Assembly (NCBI GenBank): GCA_900318885.1
Contig: ONMN01000029.1
Coordinates: 1 to 64,000 of the forward strand
Direction of reading: 5' to 3'
DNA: 64,000 nucleotides
Origin: an uncultured Prevotellaceae bacterium
Lineage (GTDB): Bacteria; Bacteroidota; Bacteroidia; Bacteroidales; Bacteroidaceae
Shown here one piece after another: positions 61,820 through 64,000 of the stretch (positions within the stretch are counted from its first letter, which is position 1; each line of letters starts with the position of its first letter). The notes beneath the pieces are model-generated. The model was not told the origin of the DNA and searched no databases. It saw only the letters and a program-made list of their open reading frames with translations. A program made the translations under genes and the position numbers.

Positions 61820-64000
61820 TTACTTCTTGTATTTCATACGATACTCCAGCGGTGTCATGCCAAACTTGTCCTTAAAGATATTGGAGAAGTTTTCGGCTGT
61901 CATGAAACCGACGTTGATGGCCAGCTCGCTCATGTTGATATTCGTGTTGACAAGCAGCGTGCAAGCGTGTTTCAGACGCAGGTCGCGTACAATTTCTGCA
62001 GGCGTCTTGGTCGTGATGGCACGAACCTTATGGTAGAACGGCACGCGACCCATACCCATTGCCGTAGCCATCTCCTCCAGACTGATCTGACCGCGGCTCA
62101 TGTTCTGCAGCACGAACTGCTCGATGTTGCGCATCAATTGCTGGTCCATAGCGTCGCTCATTGAATAGTCACCGATTGTATTCTCGCCATAGTACTGGCG
62201 CATCAGTTCGCCACCGATGTTCTGAGGAGTCTCCTGTTGCTCGTGAGGAGCCTGTTCCTGCTCGTGAGGAGCAACGTTCTCTGCGCTTTCTCCTTCTGGG
62301 CGCTGAACATCCTGCTGGTCGTCGTCGTAACTGAATGTAGCCGTCGTCATACTTGCGTTGCGGCTCTCCAGTCGGCGTGTCTCGCCACCTTCGATGGTGT
62401 TGCTCTCCATCTCGATAGGTCCGAGACCCATCAGTTTGTTGAAGCGCATCACGGCCTCCTGGATATTGAACGGCTTGGCCAGATAGTCGTCGGCGGCAAG
62501 TGTGATGTTCTGGTCGGTCATATCCTGTTGTGACAGTACGCCGTCGGTCAGCAACACAAACTTTGTCTTCCTTCTGCGCGAATCCATCTTAAACTGGTTG
62601 CACAGTTCACTACCGGTCATCATGTCCATATCCTGCTTGCAGACGACGAGGTCGGCGTTCAGCATTTCTATATCGGGCAGTGCGTCCTTGATGTTGTCGT
62701 AAGTATGGAAGTCGTATACGTCGCGCAAATGGGCATTGACGAAGTTCAGGAATTCGTGGTTCGAATCGATGAATACCACGCTGAACTTCTTGCTCTGTGC
62801 GTCGAATTTGAACGGCTTGATTTCGGCCGTCAGTTCCTTTTGTGAAGAACCGATGTAGGCCACTTCGCCGCGGTCGTTCAACTCCATGCGGTCCTTTGCC
62901 GTAGACTCGGCCTTCTTCTCCGGATTCTCCAGCGTCGATTGCATCTCGGAGATGCGCGTGATGACTTGTAGCAGTTGGAAGTGCAGCGAGTTCAGCTGTT
63001 CGCGGCCTTCCATCGACTGTTCCTTCTCGGCCAGTGAGCCGATGATGGTCGTCATACGAGCCATGGGTTGGCGCAGGTCCTCACTGGTGTTCTTAATCTC
63101 TTCGCGCTGGCGTTTCAGCTCGTCTATCACGGTACGCTTGCTACGCCATATCTTCCTGATTTTCTTGATACCGTAGCGCCAAATGGCCAATATCAGGATG
63201 GCAATGATGACATACACCGTCAGTGCCCACCAAGATATCCACCACGGACGGTCGATGGTGATTTCCAATGTACGTTCCTGATTGCTGACAGCACCGTCGG
63301 CACTGACCGCCTTGACGTGTAGCGTGTATGTGCCGCTGCTCAGATTGTTAAACCTTACGCCATGCAGCAGTGCATCACCGTTGCGCCAGTCGTTCTCCAA
63401 TCCTTCCATCCAGTACATAAACTGCAGTCGTTCGCCCTGGTTGTAGTTACCAGCAGCAAACTTGATGGTTAGTGTGTTCTGGCTGTTGCCAAGCTCTATC
63501 TTGCTGATTTCGTTCAGTGCTGATGTCAAGATTATGCGACCGTCATACTCGTGCCCCGTCAGAATCTCCTCTTCGCCGATGAACAACTGTGTCAGCATCA
63601 CACGAGGCAGAGATTCCTGATCGTCCTTCGATGTTTTGCGTACCCAGTTGACACCATACAGGCCACCAAACAGCACGTGTCCGTCGGTCTTAGCCAGAAT
63701 GGAACCCATATTGAATTCGTTACTCTGCAGTCCATCGTAAACACTGTAATTGTATAGTCCGAAAATGAATGTTCCGTCCTCGTGGTTGCGTTGTGTTACT
63801 ACACGGCTCAGTCCATTGCTCGTAGTTACCCACATATTGTGGCGTCCATCCTCGGCAATACCGCATATCGAGTTGTTGCAAAGACCGTCTTTCTCCGTCA
63901 GGTAGTTCAGCTCGTCTTTCACTGGGTTCAAAATGTTAAGACCCTCACGTGTTCCAATCCAAATCAGTCCGCGCGAATCTTCGAATATCTGTGTGATATA
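61820..64000 (-). CDS. Hybrid one-polypeptide regulator (HTCS-like) with degenerate kinase and receiver, 5' end outside window
   Basis: The last 726 residues; the frame is open at 64000. In order: end of a Reg_prop beta-propeller (IFEDSRGLIWIGTREGLN; IAEDGRHNMWVTTSNGLS), a Y_Y_Y domain with RLQFMYWMEGLENDW, one membrane helix (WALTVYVIIAILILAIW), a coiled coil with SEDLRQPMARM where a histidine box should be, a receiver-like domain, and an AraC HTH. The usual His is absent, no HATPase domain is present, and the receiver has VVCKQDMDMMTG where the phospho-Asp is expected. It may act by conformational signalling. Located upstream of the phospholipase D-like gene. Confidence 0.87.
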   Translation of the reverse strand, partial: YITQIFEDSRGLIWIGTREGLNILNPVKDELNYLTEKDGLCNNSICGIAEDGRHNMWVTTSNGLSRVVTQRNHEDGTFIFGLYNYSVYDGLQSNEFNMGSILAKTDGHVLFGGLYGVNWVRKTSKDDQESLPRVMLTQLFIGEEEILTGHEYDGRIILTSALNEISKIELGNSQNTLTIKFAAGNYNQGERLQFMYWMEGLENDWRNGDALLHGVRFNNLSSGTYTLHVKAVSADGAVSNQERTLEITIDRPWWISWWALTVYVIIAILILAIWRYGIKKIRKIWRSKRTVIDELKRQREEIKNTSEDLRQPMARMTTIIGSLAEKEQSMEGREQLNSLHFQLLQVITRISEMQSTLENPEKKAESTAKDRMELNDRGEVAYIGSSQKELTAEIKPFKFDAQSKKFSVVFIDSNHEFLNFVNAHLRDVYDFHTYDNIKDALPDIEMLNADLVVCKQDMDMMTGSELCNQFKMDSRRRKTKFVLLTDGVLSQQDMTDQNITLAADDYLAKPFNIQEAVMRFNKLMGLGPIEMESNTIEGGETRRLESRNASMTTATFSYDDDQQDVQRPEGESAENVAPHEQEQAPHEQQETPQNIGGELMRQYYGENTIGDYSMSDAMDQQLMRNIEQFVLQNMSRGQISLEEMATAMGMGRVPFYHKVRAITTKTPAEIVRDLRLKHACTLLVNTNINMSELAINVGFMTAENFSNIFKDKFGMTPLEYRMKYKK

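Overview
The window looks like a chromosome fragment from a Bacteroidales bacterium close to Prevotella, Segatella or Xylanibacter, probably from a gut or rumen. The reasons are the Bacteroidetes promoter (TTTG, 19-21 bases, TAnnTTTG) in front of most transcription units, Bacteroidetes-only families (DUF4924, a DUF4922 domain, a one-polypeptide hybrid regulator with an AraC output), and many secreted pectin and plant-glycan enzymes. The assignment is inferred from content; no rRNA or other taxonomic marker is present.

Layout. 1-888: 5' part of a secreted protein. 1087-7245 (minus): LysE-type exporter, DUF4924, rfbD, prfC, tsaC, ClC channel. 7356-13047 (plus): ROK glucokinase, GH28-GH105 pectinase, PL1 pectate lyase. 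13092-18052 (minus): GH5, GH36, MATE. 18264-20061 (plus): fmt, rpe. 20076-23699: ECF sigma factor, a sugar kinase/nucleotidyltransferase fusion, rfbA. 23830-28978 (plus): secreted phosphodiesterase-like enzyme, two tandem secreted lipase-like hydrolases, an unknown protein. 29062-34077 (plus): coiled-coil protein, zapA, rny, and a GH28-GH43 enzyme overlapping rny. 34280-37454 (minus): tRNA-Val, secG, TPR protein, lptE, sigma-54 activator. 37528-39832 (minus): pdxA, rlmN. 40007-45628 (plus): a giant glycosyltransferase/DUF4922/SpoIID fusion, an AmpG-like transporter, a lipoprotein. 45692-53056 (minus): TolC, adaptor, ABC ATPase and permease, LytS-type kinase, LytTR regulator, serine acetyltransferase. 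53233-53562: tandem tRNA-derived repeat and a candidate operator. 53637-55613 (plus): TetR regulator, a broken fabG, queC. 55930-57366 (minus): radA. 57433-60541 (plus): lipoprotein and TPR protein. 60557-64000 (minus): phospholipase D-like protein and a degenerate hybrid regulator running off the end.

How the genes work together. The carbohydrate part (GH28-GH105, PL1, GH28-GH43, GH36, GH5, glucokinase) would cut pectin and associated galactan, arabinan and glucan, but no SusC/SusD pair is present. The 45.7-53 kb operon is a MacAB-TolC-type efflux system with its own LytS/LytTR pair. The SpoIID fusion plus AmpG suggests handling of cell-wall glycan.

The signals that the gene list does not explain are mostly small sequence elements. 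(1) Spacers between co-directional genes are built from 7-, 8- or 9-base tandem micro-repeats that often run up to the next start codon. (2) Perfect hairpins, usually in pairs, lie inside housekeeping genes (prfC, rlmN, radA, and one in tsaC). At least two of these coincide with extra residues, and a similar pair fills the tRNA-derived repeat. (3) Two unrelated intergenic arrays share a 21-base period. (4) A hairpin element framed by GAGCGA and CCGA recurs. (5) Several genes have promoters so close to ATG that their transcripts should be leaderless.
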